Positions 22,860 to 33,266 of a stretch of 64,000 bases of DNA are shown piece by piece. Source of the DNA: Lophium mytilinum (Eukaryota; Ascomycota; Dothideomycetes; Mytilinidiales; Mytilinidiaceae); contig MU004196.1 in the NCBI GenBank assembly GCA_010093605.1, positions 336,255 through 400,254 of the forward strand, in the 5' to 3' direction. A model generated the notes under the pieces. The model saw only the letters and a program-made list of their open reading frames with translations, searched no databases and had not been told where the DNA came from. Numbering within the stretch: the stretch's first letter is position 1; every line of letters begins with the position of its first letter. A program made the position numbers and the translations under genes.

Positions 22860-24047
22860 ATGGTCACCCCAAACCATGTCTACTGGCTCCCGATATTCGA
22901 TAATATCCCGCGGGACTCGATCATACATCGACAAGTTGTGGGACACCAAGGCTTCTTCAACCATCCTGTCCTCATCCTCGAATTTGACGAAGATCCCAAT
23001 ATTGTCTGCTTCCTTCCTTTGACGACTTTCCGAGGGAACTACGGAACAGGCCCTACGCCTTTTGACATACGGGTGGAGTACATCGCTATTCAGGGCTTGA
23101 CTAGCCCACCCGATGATGAGGTCAAAGTCCAAGTCGCGCCCGGCTCCCCTCAAATGGTCGAACGAACTTGGATGAAGATGGAAGTCTTCCGGATCGAGGC
23201 GGTCAACCTCCAACAGTACCTCCGGAAAACAGTCGAAATTGACGCAAATGGAATGGATGTAATCCGGACACGTTTGAGACAGCTGGCTATAACGCCTGGC
23301 GCAGTCATGCAAGTGCCAGAGGAGACGACCATTGGAATAGACTCTGTACTTCACACGCAAATCGGGGACGAAAGGGAGGGGTATTCCATCCTAAACCATC
23401 TTGCGGTTGTACTCGAAGTCAATGGTGGGTATGCTCGCTTCTTACCTATCACGACCAGAAACATTAGTCAGGCGGGCATATCAAAGGGCGTTCAAGCTAG
23501 GGGATTTCGACAACAATACCTGCTTATTTCTAACACAGCGGTCGTTGGCCATGATGGTACGCCTGTGCTGAACCTCGACCGAATCTCCTCCCCTCTGAGC
23601 CAGGACGTCTACGTAAAGACAGGCAAGTCTTACTGGATCGAAATCGGCCGACTGAAGTATTATCAATTCCCCTCGGTGAGGCTCGATCCCCTCTCCACCC
23701 GCGTGCTTCTCAACTACTATTTCCCGTTCATTCACGATCGCACGCTGGGTTCATATCTTGGGAGAGCACCATCGCCGAGCCTGGATCAACTGCCCTCAGA
23801 TCTGCCGCGAGACCAGGCTGATATGGCGCCTATCTTGCAGCATCAAGGGGGCCCTGAAAAGCCTCAAACGCCTCCTAGCGCTGCTTCTCTCGAGACTCGA
23901 AATCCATTCCTCCCGGTCTACCCCTTAGAGTCGGGCCCGATTCAGGAGGTTCAACAGCAAGAACAAGCCCCGAACCCGTATCGACCTGTATTTCCTGCGG
24001 AAGAAGCAGAGGCCTTTAATCCGTATAGACCAGTCTATCCTGATTGA
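22860..24047 (+). CDS. Repeated-module protein D with NPYRP-type tail repeats
   Basis: Single exon, 395 residues, and the shortest of the four: two modules only. Module 1 starts directly at the N-terminus (VYWLP, RDSIIHRQV, FFNHPVLILEFD, CFLPLTTFRG, WMKMEVFRIEAVNL). Module 2 runs about 140-300 (TPGAVMQVPEE, DSVLHTQI, HLAVVLEVNGGYARFLPITT, YVKTGKSYWIEIGRLKYY). The C-terminal 50 residues contain three copies of a nine-residue motif: NPFLPVYPL, NPYRPVFPA and NPYRPVYPD. The frame is closed by a stop 39 nt upstream with no ATG between, so 22860 is the start unless an upstream exon exists; a missing first module there would explain the short length. It is divergent from gene C. Function unknown. 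Confidence 0.7.
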   Translation: MVTPNHVYWLPIFDNIPRDSIIHRQVVGHQGFFNHPVLILEFDEDPNIVCFLPLTTFRGNYGTGPTPFDIRVEYIAIQGLTSPPDDEVKVQVAPGSPQMVERTWMKMEVFRIEAVNLQQYLRKTVEIDANGMDVIRTRLRQLAITPGAVMQVPEETTIGIDSVLHTQIGDEREGYSILNHLAVVLEVNGGYARFLPITTRNISQAGISKGVQARGFRQQYLLISNTAVVGHDGTPVLNLDRISSPLSQDVYVKTGKSYWIEIGRLKYYQFPSVRLDPLSTRVLLNYYFPFIHDRTLGSYLGRAPSPSLDQLPSDLPRDQADMAPILQHQGGPEKPQTPPSAASLETRNPFLPVYPLESGPIQEVQQQEQAPNPYRPVFPAEEAEAFNPYRPVYPD

Positions 24048-24682
24048 CGAGGTGGTAGCGGTGCTGAGGAGGGTCAGAGGCATCTTGTTGGCGATCAAAA
24101 AGGATCATCCTCGTTTCTAATCTGGTGGCTTTTCGTCCTCTATTTTGCCTTCCTTCTGATTCGTATGCGATTGTAGGAATAAAAACATCTGGCAACATTA
24201 ATCAGGGTGGGAGCTTCTGGAGTCGGACAGCCTATTGCTACCGTTAGAGATCCTCCATACTACTCAAAGAATTGTGCCGCGTTGTTGATAGTCTGACGCC
24301 GTAAACTGGGGGTACTTGGAGACGATGCGGGGATGGGATGGTATGCAGTTAAGTTGTGAATACGAGGTTGTAGCGTGCCGTAGCACGGCATACGACAACC
24401 ACTCACCGACCACATCTCTAGGGGCAACGCTTCTGTTTTGACCACCCCATCATCTCCGCAATCCTTTCCGTCTGCTCACTACTCAATATTGCGCCTGCTG
24501 CAATCATCATCCAAATTAACACTCAACGCTCTCTGCTATAAAATCAATAAACCATCATATTTCCTTCTTCACCACAATCGCACGTTGGTACAGCAGGATT
24601 CCTGTGCAACACCGCCGCATTGCGAGACTCCACGCGAGAAATTCCCCAATACATGCGATAGCATTCCAGTACCTTGTCTGGC
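24048..24682. other. Intergenic, upstream of the DUF3405 gene
   Basis: No gene seen. AT-richer and pyrimidine-rich toward 24682, as expected for a promoter and 5' leader. Confidence 0.4.
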
Positions 24683-27148
24683 ATGGCCGCCTTAAGCTTT
24701 AGGCCCCTCCAGGTGGCGAAGCGGAAACTGCAGTCCTACTCGCAAGTGCCTGTCGAGACGGAAGACGACTCATCCTACTACGACGACGACGTTGAGAAGC
24801 GCTACATCGCCGACGACCACGATGTCGACACGGACTACCTGTCCTCTCCCTCCTCCGTTTTCTCCTCCCGCGCCTCGTCGGGGGTGCATGCGCCTCTGCG
24901 CCGCCGATCGCTATCGAAACCCACCATAAATGCCTACTCGTATCGGAACCCGAGAGCGTTCTCGCGGTACTTCACCGTAGCGCTGGCGTCGACCGTGCTA
25001 CTGTTTATACTATTCTTGGCAAAGATGGGCGTTTCGAGCGCAAAGAGTGTGCAGTCGGGGTTGACGAAGCCACCACCACCGCCTGCCGTTTGGGAAGCCT
25101 TCCCGTTCTTGAAGAGATACCATGGTGGCATACGGACGTTGACTTCGCGGAAAGAAAATGTTCCGGAGTACCCCAATGGAGAGGAAGTGCCCGAGGCACC
25201 CGAGACGAAGAAGAATGAGCGAAGAATGGAAGGCGGGAATCTACCAGCTGGGGACACCTTCAACCCTTATCCCAAATACGAGTCGGCCGATTACCTCAAA
25301 AAACATGCCCCAGTGCAGACATGTTATCTGGACGAAGCAGAAACGATAATGATCCCGCAATTACGAGCCTTTCCAGGCGTCACACAAGGATTCCCGGATA
25401 ATGTTATTGGGTCATATGACGTTTTGGGAATCAACAATGATGTATGCTTTGAGCGTTACGGAAGACTGGGGCCATATGGGTTGGGCTACAGCAGGAAAAT
25501 GGGCGGTACTGGCGCGGGTATGGAGGGAGACCGAGAAATGGCGGAGAAGGTCTGGGAGGAAGTTCCCGAAGTCGATTACCGCAACATCAGCTGGAAACAA
25601 GCGCAAGATCGATGCATGGAGAAAAACCATCTCCGATTCAAACCGAAACCCAAGGGCAGGAACCACTTCTTTGAGACTATGGCCATGAATGGCCCTGAGG
25701 ATGAAGCGGCTGACTCCATCGAAATACGAGAAGCGAAAGCAAAGTCGACTGCATCTGCCAACTCTACGTCTACTGATAATCTCACAAAGCTTCCTCGTAC
25801 CGTGGTTTTGATTCGGACCTGGTGGGACTATAAATACGACGAGGAAGACCTGCTCTATCTGCGCGCTCTCATCTCAGAGCTCAGTATTCATTCCGGGGGT
25901 GAATATACTGTGCACTTCCTGGTCCATGTCAAAGACGACAACAAGCAAATCTGGGCCGATGAGTCTATTTATCAATCTGTCCTCTTTGCAGCTTTGCCTG
26001 CCGAGTTCGCGGGCATGGGGACCCTTTGGTCGGAGAGGCAAATGGGCCTCATCTATGGCGGTGTTTCAGAGTCCTTCTACCGCAACCTTCCTGTGCATGG
26101 AGCATACCGGAGCACATACATGCCTGTGCAATACTTCGCACACCAGCACCCCGAGTTCGAATACATATGGCAATGGGAGATGGACGTGCGATATACCGGC
26201 CACTTTTATCATCTTTTCGACCGCGTTGCCGCATTCGCTCGCGCACAGCCTCGAAAGGGCCTTTGGGAACGCAGTTCCCGCTTCTACATACCCGAAGAAC
26301 ATGGTAGCTGGGAGGACTTTACGCAGATGGTTCGCGTTCAAACCGAGCATGGCACAAACTCCCAAGCCAACAATTGGTCCAAGAAACTCCCCTCAAACCC
26401 AAACATCCCCGAATCGATTACCGAGCCTAGTAAACCTGAAAAGGCAATATGGGGTCCAGAGCCACCGTTGGACGATGAACTGGATCTGTCCGATTCGCCA
26501 CAGCCTCCAACCGCCTACAAGGACGACGACTACGTTTGGGGCGTCGGTGAAGATGCTGACTTCATCACATTCAACCCCCTCTTCGACCCTGCCGGCACAA
26601 ATTGGATTCTTGCAGATGATGTCACCGGCTACAACATCACGCGTGAACCTCCGCCTCGTCGAACTGCCATCGTGACTGCAAGCAGACTATCACGGAAGCT
26701 GCTTGAGACGATGCACAGAGAAACTGCAATCTACCGCCACACGATGTTTTCAGAGATGTGGCCGGGCTCTTGCGCGCTGCATCACGGCTACAAGGTTGTC
26801 TATGCTCCGCATCCTGTTTTCATTGACCGTCGCTGGCCTACGTCTTATCTCGCAGCGATTTTCAATGGTGGACGGAATGGTGCTGCAGGTGGTGCCCGTC
26901 TGTCTGTCTTCAGCGACGAACGGCAACATAACTTCCGTGGCACGACATGGTACTATGACGCGGGATTCGCGCCGAACCTCTGGAAGAGATGGCTCGGCTA
27001 CAAGGTAGATAACGACGGCGGCGAACAGCATGAGACTTCTGGGGAAGGGCGGATGTGTGTGCCGGGCATGCTGCTGCATCCCGTCAAGCAGGTGGATTTG
27101 GTGTTTGAGCATGAAGCTGGGGAAGGAGACAAAGAGAAGGACGGATAG
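24683..27148 (+). CDS. DUF3405 family type II membrane protein
   Basis: Single exon, 821 residues from the ATG at 24683. The N-terminal 95 residues are hydrophilic and acidic, then one membrane segment at about 96-115 (YFTVALASTVLLFILFLAKM), giving a cytosolic N-terminus and a large lumenal domain. A Pro-rich stalk follows. The rest is the fungal DUF3405 domain as I recognise it: PGVTQGFPDNVIGSYDVLGI with FERYGRLGPYG; RTVVLIRTWWDYKYDEEDL; a presumed nucleotide/substrate core EYIWQWEMDVRYTGHFY; SEMWPGSCALHHGYK near the end; and Trp-rich segments. The layout (short cytosolic tail, one anchor, stalk, a D-x-D-like 'EMD' motif) is that of a Golgi glycosyltransferase, but activity for this family is not established as far as I know. 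No introns. Confidence 0.85.
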   Translation: MAALSFRPLQVAKRKLQSYSQVPVETEDDSSYYDDDVEKRYIADDHDVDTDYLSSPSSVFSSRASSGVHAPLRRRSLSKPTINAYSYRNPRAFSRYFTVALASTVLLFILFLAKMGVSSAKSVQSGLTKPPPPPAVWEAFPFLKRYHGGIRTLTSRKENVPEYPNGEEVPEAPETKKNERRMEGGNLPAGDTFNPYPKYESADYLKKHAPVQTCYLDEAETIMIPQLRAFPGVTQGFPDNVIGSYDVLGINNDVCFERYGRLGPYGLGYSRKMGGTGAGMEGDREMAEKVWEEVPEVDYRNISWKQAQDRCMEKNHLRFKPKPKGRNHFFETMAMNGPEDEAADSIEIREAKAKSTASANSTSTDNLTKLPRTVVLIRTWWDYKYDEEDLLYLRALISELSIHSGGEYTVHFLVHVKDDNKQIWADESIYQSVLFAALPAEFAGMGTLWSERQMGLIYGGVSESFYRNLPVHGAYRSTYMPVQYFAHQHPEFEYIWQWEMDVRYTGHFYHLFDRVAAFARAQPRKGLWERSSRFYIPEEHGSWEDFTQMVRVQTEHGTNSQANNWSKKLPSNPNIPESITEPSKPEKAIWGPEPPLDDELDLSDSPQPPTAYKDDDYVWGVGEDADFITFNPLFDPAGTNWILADDVTGYNITREPPPRRTAIVTASRLSRKLLETMHRETAIYRHTMFSEMWPGSCALHHGYKVVYAPHPVFIDRRWPTSYLAAIFNGGRNGAAGGARLSVFSDERQHNFRGTTWYYDAGFAPNLWKRWLGYKVDNDGGEQHETSGEGRMCVPGMLLHPVKQVDLVFEHEAGEGDKEKDG

Positions 27149-27806
27149 TTAGCTGAGAGTTGGGGTCGTGGCGTTTATGGAGTTCTGGGGGATGGGTTGG
27201 TTCACGATTCGTGTCATTAATGCATCATGGAAGACCCGGGATGTATATATGAGGGTGCTGGACTACACCGAGCAGGGCTGCATTGGGCGCTGGTTAAACT
27301 TCGTCATGAGAGTGCACGGTTGGTCTTGTAGATGTTTGTAAGCGCGGCGTATATGATATTCTTGTCCGTTTGTACCATGTCTTGTACCTAATGTGAACCT
27401 TGGTGTCAGTAAAACTCCTCTGGGTGTGCGTTTAGAAAGGATGGAGTCACGTGAGTTACAAGCCCTTCCATCATGAAGCATTTCCAGTTGCTTATTGGCA
27501 GCATAGACCTCCTAGAACGTAAAGCTCCTCCGAACTAGCTAATTTGGAAGGATTAAATGTGCACATAGAATCATAGCACTACTGTCCGATATCACGTGTA
27601 CTTGACGCTAAACATCCGTACGACTCCAACTTCCCACCGCACAAGCTCTCTTCCCACCTTCAGATTATTCCAAAACTCGCTCTTCACCCACAAAGAGACG
27701 CTTCGGCACCCTCGATCATCCTAAGAGCAGCCATCAGGGGCCGCATGTCAGACGCGTTCCCTGCTCTTGCACATGAAGACTAAGATATTGACAAGCATCC
27801 GACACC
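27149..27806. other. Intergenic, upstream of the F-box-like gene
   Basis: No gene recognised. A pyrimidine-rich promoter-like run lies at 27620-27730. Confidence 0.4.
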
Positions 27807-29425
27807 ATGGATGTATGGGACCCTACCATCTCTACTTCGAGCATACCAGCTTATATGTTGCCAGCAGCTCCAAGGGGGACACTGGTCGCCTCGGAGCAGC
27901 CTGAACAAACCGGCTTGGTAATTTCTGGTGTTCATCTCCCTGAGGAACTGCTGGAACGCGTCGCCATGCATACAGCGTCCGACAACGCCTCGGCGAAGCG
28001 ACTGCGAGAGACGTGCAAGTTGTTCTCCCGGGTTGCGGCCCGCTACGTCTTTCATACAGTCCATTTCTCCCCGCTGAGGGACAACCTGCAATGGCTCATA
28101 ATGATTGCTTCCGATAAGGTCTTGGCCAGCTACGTCAGGAAATTTGTCTATCATGATGGTTCCATGCAGCAATTCAACAGTAGAAGACATTCAAGGGCCG
28201 ATATTGAACATGCAGAAAAAGAACTGTGGGCCAACCCGGGTATGTGTACTCCTTTCTTTTGCTCAGCTCGACCAACATCTGCTTTGTCAATCCATATCCC
28301 AGCCATCTTCCAATGTAATTATTGACTGGACGCGCAGAGCGAGAAACAACAAAGGATTTTTGGACATGCACGGACTCCTCAAAAAAGCTATCAGATGACC
28401 CATTAGTCGCTACGTACCTCAGTCTGGTCGAGGCCTTGCACAACCTTCAGAACGTTGACTCTGTTGCTATATATCGAGACGACCGATTGTTTAAGACGGG
28501 AATGAGATCATTCCATCGTAATTGTACAGATACGTCGATGAGGAGTACATTCCGCTGCTCGATATCGAACCTGATACCCCCGCATGGGCCACACCTGGTT
28601 GATCATCGGATGTACTGCGACGCTCAACTTAATTGTTTTCTTCACAGCCTGGCTCCAGCAAAGGCCGCGAACAACTCATTCCCGAACAAGATGTCTCATG
28701 TTGTCTTTTACAATACGAGTATGAAGGCTGAGGGCTCTAGGGAGGTGCTATATCCGACCCTAACAGATAACTCTGTTCCGGCCTCCCCTCCGTTCAAAGC
28801 GCTGTCGGTGCTTGACATTGACCTCACCGAAAAAACTTTCAGCGCGGATGAACTGTGTTCTTTCGATCAGTTGGTTTCCTGGTTGTCTTGTTCTACCCAC
28901 CTGAAAAGTGTCAGGATCGTACTGCACTATAATATAGAGCCAACCGAGCGGCTTTCCAATGATGACGACTCACAAGGTCCTCACTACGGAACTTGGCCAC
29001 GGCTCGAGAAATTGACTCTGAGTGGTTTCGCAACCACTGCGCGCCATCTAACGAGGTTTCTAATAAGGATTGCATCTAGCCTACGGTGCTTATCTCTCTC
29101 GAATTTACACCTCGATGACGCACAAGGATGGCAATTTGTTCTTGTAGAGCTACACAATCACTTGAAGCTCGACCAAGTGCATTTGAGGTTTTTGAGGGTA
29201 AGGGGCGGGTACCTATTGGGTAAACTCGATCCAGATGCACCGCCCAAGTTTCGCGATGAAGAACGCAGACTAGAATGCCACTGGAGAGCTGTCGAGGACT
29301 ACGTGCTGCGCAAGAGTACGGTGGAGCCTCATTTGGACGGGAAAACTTTCTATGCAACGCACGCGTACTGTGGCTTGGCGGACTGCCCGGAAGCACCTTA
29401 TACCGAATACGACAGTCCAAGCTAG
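27807..29425 (+). CDS. F-box-like protein with leucine-rich C-terminal half
   Basis: Two exons, 27807-28239 and 28338-29425, 506 residues; the 98-nt intron is GT-AG with matching phase. Residues about 43-90 (HLPEELLERVAMHT, AKRLRETCKLFSRVAARYVFHTVHFS) have the F-box pattern seen in fungal substrate adaptors of SCF ubiquitin ligases. The second half contains spaced leucine-rich segments (FKALSVLDIDL, WPRLEKLTLSGF, SLRCLSLSNLHLDD) like irregular leucine-rich repeats, followed by an R/E-rich end. This is typical of the large, fast-evolving fungal F-box/LRR families, so the partner cannot be named. No signal peptide. Confidence 0.7.
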
Positions 29426-29752
29426 TCATCATGTCCGAAAGACACAACAAGATCCGGATTTTAATGGAATAGGTCGCGTTTTTGGGGTTCTCTTACGAAC
29501 AAGGTTCGAATTGCTGTATGCAGAGCAACATCTTCTACTCTCTCCTACAGCCCTCACGGACTACAATTTCGGCTTAGGTGTATGTATCTTTTTCATAGCA
29601 GCCGTTCCCTTTTCGCCATTTCGGAATTACCATCCTCTTCGTTTCCAGGCTATTTAGGCTATGCACTGCACGATTAATATCTCAAGGATATCTTAATAGA
29701 TAACATTTCGGTATCCCTTGGCCCGCCGTGGCGCAACGCTCGAACTTTCTCC

Positions 29753-30020
29753 GTGTAAAGGGACAGTCTAACGCTGTTTGAGGTGGCCCGTAAGGCTTTT
29801 AGTCTCGTTCAAGCTGTCCTTTTCCGACCTCTTATGATGTATTACAGGACCCCAGGCGGTGCTAAATTAGTTCACGCATATGCTCCGACTTTCTGTTGAA
29901 CACACTGTGTGAAGGGACAGTCTAGCACCGTTTAAGGTGGCCCGCAAGGCCTTTGGTCTCGTTAAACCTGTCCTTTTCCGATCTCTTATGATCTAGTACA
30001 GGACCCCAGGCGGTGCTAGG
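29753..30020. repeat. Two diverged direct copies of a ~115-bp element with internal inverted ends
   Basis: Copy 1 at 29753-29866 and copy 2 at 29907-30020 share AAGGGACAGTCTA, GGTGGCCCG, TGTCCTTTTCCGA and GACCCCAGGCGGTGCTA. In copy 2 the ends are inverted: CTAGCACCG (29922-29930) and CGGTGCTAG (30011-30019). Most differences between copies are C/T or G/A, as RIP would give. It looks like a short MITE-type element inserted twice or tandemly duplicated. Confidence 0.6.
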
Positions 30021-30131
30021 CTATTGTACGAAAAGCCTAGAGGGCATGTGTTGCTCAAGTAATCCGCTGCAGCTCTCATCACTCGAAGCTTACTATTGGT
30101 GATATTCTTATCGATATCGTAGAGCCAAATT

Positions 30132-30178
30132 GTGACGGGTCAAGGGATAGCAAATGCGACGGGTCAAGGGATAGCCTT
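30132..30178. repeat. Tandem duplication of a ~24-bp unit
   Basis: GACGGGTCAAGGGATAGC occurs twice, at about 30135 and 30159, with a one-base difference just upstream (TGTGAC / TGCGAC). Confidence 0.65.
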
Positions 30179-30378
30179 TGCACACCCGAGACTCTTGCGC
30201 TATGTGAACTATACGGTGACATGCTCCATGACAAGCCTCAAACCCCACTTCACGATATAAGCACATATTCAAGCATCCCAGAACAAGATTTGCATTATCC
30301 CTATATACCCCCATTGGCCCCTCGCTTCTCAAACCCTCCACCTCCCAAGCCTCGCCACACTATAAACGCGCCCCCCCC

Positions 30379-30388
30379 NNNNNNNNNN
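30379..30388. other. Assembly gap (10 N)
   Basis: Ten unresolved bases directly after a run of eight C. The true size is unknown; the C-run probably stopped the sequencing. Confidence 0.99.
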
Positions 30389-30478
30389 CATAAGCCACCT
30401 CAGCAGCCATCATCTTAAATACCTATGTGGCTTCTCCTCACGCCTCAACCAGACCCGCCACCGCCACTCGCAAGAAAG

Positions 30479-30730
30479 CTACTGGGCACCCGAGCCCGTT
30501 CCATCATCGGACGGCTGCCAGATGACATCACAATAAGCACACAGCGAGCAAAAGCAGCTCGCACAAGCACCGTTGATCACAGCGTTCCCATGCCAGCAGA
30601 CGCAGCACACCCAGCCGATGACAGTGCCCGGGAGCGTAGGAGGCTGCGACCACATCAGACCCGGGGGTGCGAGCCATGAGCGGTTGTCACGGTAAGGGGG
30701 GCCGTAGGGGTGGTGGGGGTAGAGTGGCAT
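30479..30730 (-). CDS. Short cysteine-rich protein, probable metal-binding C-terminus
   Basis: Single exon, 83 residues from the ATG at 30730. The N-terminal half is Pro/Tyr-rich (PLYPHHPYGPPYRD). The C-terminal half has eight Cys in about 30 residues: CCVCWHGN, then CASCFCSLCAYC. This C-x2-C / C-x2-C spacing is that of a small zinc ribbon. It resembles a group of short fungal proteins ending in Trp-rich double zinc-knuckle patterns (WYCC.C...C..C.H..C..C) that I know only as hypothetical proteins. There is no signal peptide. Its upstream region holds a 9-bp tandem repeat. It could also be a chance frame, but the even Cys spacing argues against that. Confidence 0.55.
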   Translation of the reverse strand: MPLYPHHPYGPPYRDNRSWLAPPGLMWSQPPTLPGTVIGWVCCVCWHGNAVINGACASCFCSLCAYCDVIWQPSDDGTGSGAQ

Positions 30731-30799
30731 TTTGATCTTGGGTTTGAGGGTGGTGGCAAAGGGAGACAGTGCTTTTGAGGCTCGTAGCAAAGGTAGATT

Positions 30800-30871
30800 G
30801 TGGTTCTAGTGGTTCTAGTGGTTCTAGTGGTTCTAGTGGTTCTTGTGGTTCTTGTGGTTCTTGTGGTTCTT
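30800..30871. repeat. 9-bp tandem repeat (GTGGTTCTA / GTGGTTCTT), about 8 copies
   Basis: Four copies ending TA are followed by four ending TT, in phase. It lies 70 bp upstream of the short cysteine-rich gene, probably in its promoter or 5' leader. Confidence 0.85.
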
Positions 30872-31807
30872 ATGCTTTTGCTAGCAGAAAGTAGAGTGCA
30901 GAAGTGTTCGAGGAGAAAGGCGAGGAGGGGGCCTTAAATCCCCCGTCTGCACCTCTCTGTACCACCATGAGCGCTGGTAATAGACGTCGTGGGGCTATGT
31001 GTTCATGAGCTGGAGACTGTGAAGGGAGCTGCCGGCTCTCTTGGATTGGGTCGATAGGGTGCGGAAGTGACGAGATCGGAGGTAGCCATGGTGGCGAAGA
31101 ATGCTACGTCGAGGAATAAAGACCTAGGCTTCGTCATATCGCTAGAGATGTGCTGGATAAGACACGCTGGGCTGCCTCCTCCTGGAGATTCGTTGAAGGA
31201 GGTAGAAAGTGAAGGGGTGTCGTGGCGAAGAGGCGCTGCTTTCTGAAGAGAAGAGAGTAGATTGAGCACGAAGAGGGTCGAAATATCGTGGACGAGTACG
31301 AGGCGTGCGAGTGCGGATTGTACGTAGAGGGTACGTGGAGACAGAAGTGAGGCTAGGCGGTAAGGCGGAACTCCGGAGGATGCGGAGGTACGTATGCGAG
31401 ACTTTGAAGGTGAGAGATGCAAACATATCAAAAGGAAGTCGAGTGGCGAAGAGCTGGAGAGACGACCTATAATTGAAGCTGACCTGGACACCGGCTGGCT
31501 CTATACCTAGAGGATCGGAGAGCCTCGGGATCTAGCAGCCCTAGGAAGAGTCACTGTTACTTGATGTGAGCAGAAATGCGGTATTTTGTATACTTTGGAA
31601 GTCATTTCGATTCAGAGCCCTTTTCCGAAGCCTTTACCATACGATGCAAATCTAGACCACCAGCCATGCAGTTTTCCTTCCTGCCTGATCCATGCATCTA
31701 CCCCTCGCCGTTCTATCTCTTCTCTGCAAGCAATTTCATTCCTACCGACAGGGTATTCGATGAAGCCTCTGCATGTAATACGTCAGTGATACCTATCAGC
31801 CTCGTGT
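30872..31807. other. Intergenic, with a doubtful minus-strand frame
   Basis: A 94-residue frame at 31142-31426 on the minus strand is Ser/Arg/Pro-rich, like a mitochondrial presequence, but shows no domain and no splice partner. I do not call it a gene. Confidence 0.3.
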
Positions 31808-33266
31808 TCAGTTGAGAATCCTTTTTCTTCCGTTCGGACCGTCTCTTCCAACGCTGACCGTATTGTCTGGCCCTATACTGATACTCAAAGCACTGTCCTC
31901 ATCGTCACTGCCACCACCTCTGCCACCGCCTCTGCCTCCGCCTCTACGGCTGCCACTGCGGCTGCCAGCGCCCTGGCTCCTACTACGCTCTGGTCGAATT
32001 ACTAACCAAGTCGACCCGTCTCTACCCTCCTCCTTACTGGCCAGCTGTAGCTGAGGACGGCCGTTGCGAGAGCGAGGGAGCGGTGGAGCAAGGAAGACGG
32101 AAGGTAGGGTGGTGGTTGGATTGGGTAGGGCGAGAGCCTTGAAGGACGGATGGTCGAGAATTGTGAGGGGGGCAGTAGGGAGAGAAGAGAAAAAGGTTGC
32201 TGGTACTGAGCCAGGGGTGGTGGCGAGGAGGAGGTGGCGGCATTGGAGGTGGGAGGTTGAGAGTGTAAGGTTTTCTGGTACGAGTGTAAGTAACCAAACA
32301 AGTGGAACTGGTAAGCGGAAATTCGTGTAGACTGTGATACGGAGGAGGATGGAGTTGTTATGCCCCCGACGAGATATTATGTATTTCATGGGAAATCGCG
32401 GCACAGGACATAGGGTGATTGAAGGATTTTCTGAACTAGTAGAATGTAGAAAAGAAAGGGTGAAAGATTGGAGAATAGGACTGGACATACCTCTTATCTT
32501 CCTCCCAGCACCACCTTCCTTCCCCACACCCACATCTATCCAGTCGAAGCCGGGCACCCTCGCACAAAAACCAGTCGCAAATGCTCTTAGTTGACCAAGG
32601 TTTCTGACCTTCCCCTCACGCACCATCGCGTTTGCCATGCCTTCAAGATTTGCATAAACGCGGACGAGGAGGTCAAGTTTGTCGGCGTCATCATAAAGCG
32701 GTCGAAGGTATTCTCGGAGTCGGGCGGAAAGCTCGTCAGCTAAGGCCTCGCCACCTTTCGAACCTTTTGTTGTGTATTTATCCAGAAACTAAGTGTGAGT
32801 TCGCGTTAGTATGGCTATTGGTATGACTCCACGAGGTAGACCGAAGGCGAGGGCTAGGGATGAATCAGTGCGTACCATAAATCCGTCCGGATCTGCTTCG
32901 ATGAGGACCATAGCGTATGGACGCCGAGACTAGAAATATGTTAAGCCTGGTATAATGTTTTACAAGGCTGATTCTGATACATACGGTTTTCTCGACCAAA
33001 GCTGCCTCTCGCTCCTTTGCTTCTACCACCTCGGATTGCAAGCGTCGGCGGACATTCTGCTCACTCTGAAGGTCGAGTTCGGTCTGTTGGAGCTTGGCTT
33101 CCGTCTTTTCGAGCTTGTCAAGAAGCTCCTACAGGTTACCAGGGTCAGTGCACGGCTTCGAAAGACAGGCGGAACTGGTCTATACCTCGATCAAGGCATG
33201 TCGAGACTCTTCGAGGATGCGATACTGTGCCAGACGGCCGCGGTATGTCTCTGGAACTTCGGCCAT
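31808..33266 (-). CDS. Coiled-coil protein with DUF7923-type domain
   Basis: Five exons: 33266-33186, 33128-32985, 32929-32876, 32788-32491 and 32274-31808; 347 residues, all phases consistent. Order: a short N-terminus (MAEVPETYRGRLAQYRILEE), a coiled coil at about 28-75, then the domain core RPYAMVLIEADPDGFMF, DLLVRVYANLEGMANAM and FDWIDVGVGKEGGAGRKIR. This core is what I know from the N-terminal half of fungal CCCH zinc-finger proteins (DUF7923); the zinc fingers that normally follow are absent here. The C-terminus is a Gly/Arg-rich (RGGGRGGG) and Ser/Asp-rich tail, of a type common in RNA-binding proteins. The last intron (32275-32490) is 216 nt and open in frame, so a longer isoform that retains it is possible. 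I name the family from memory. Confidence 0.68.

Noticed and set aside
22755-23360. 201-codon minus-strand frame opposite gene D
   Set aside because: Shadow of gene D, whose module sequence is conserved with A-C.
31003-31491. 162-codon and overlapping 94-codon minus-strand frames
   Set aside because: The longer has no ATG at its start, the shorter has only low-complexity Ser/Arg/Pro sequence; no splice partner or domain.
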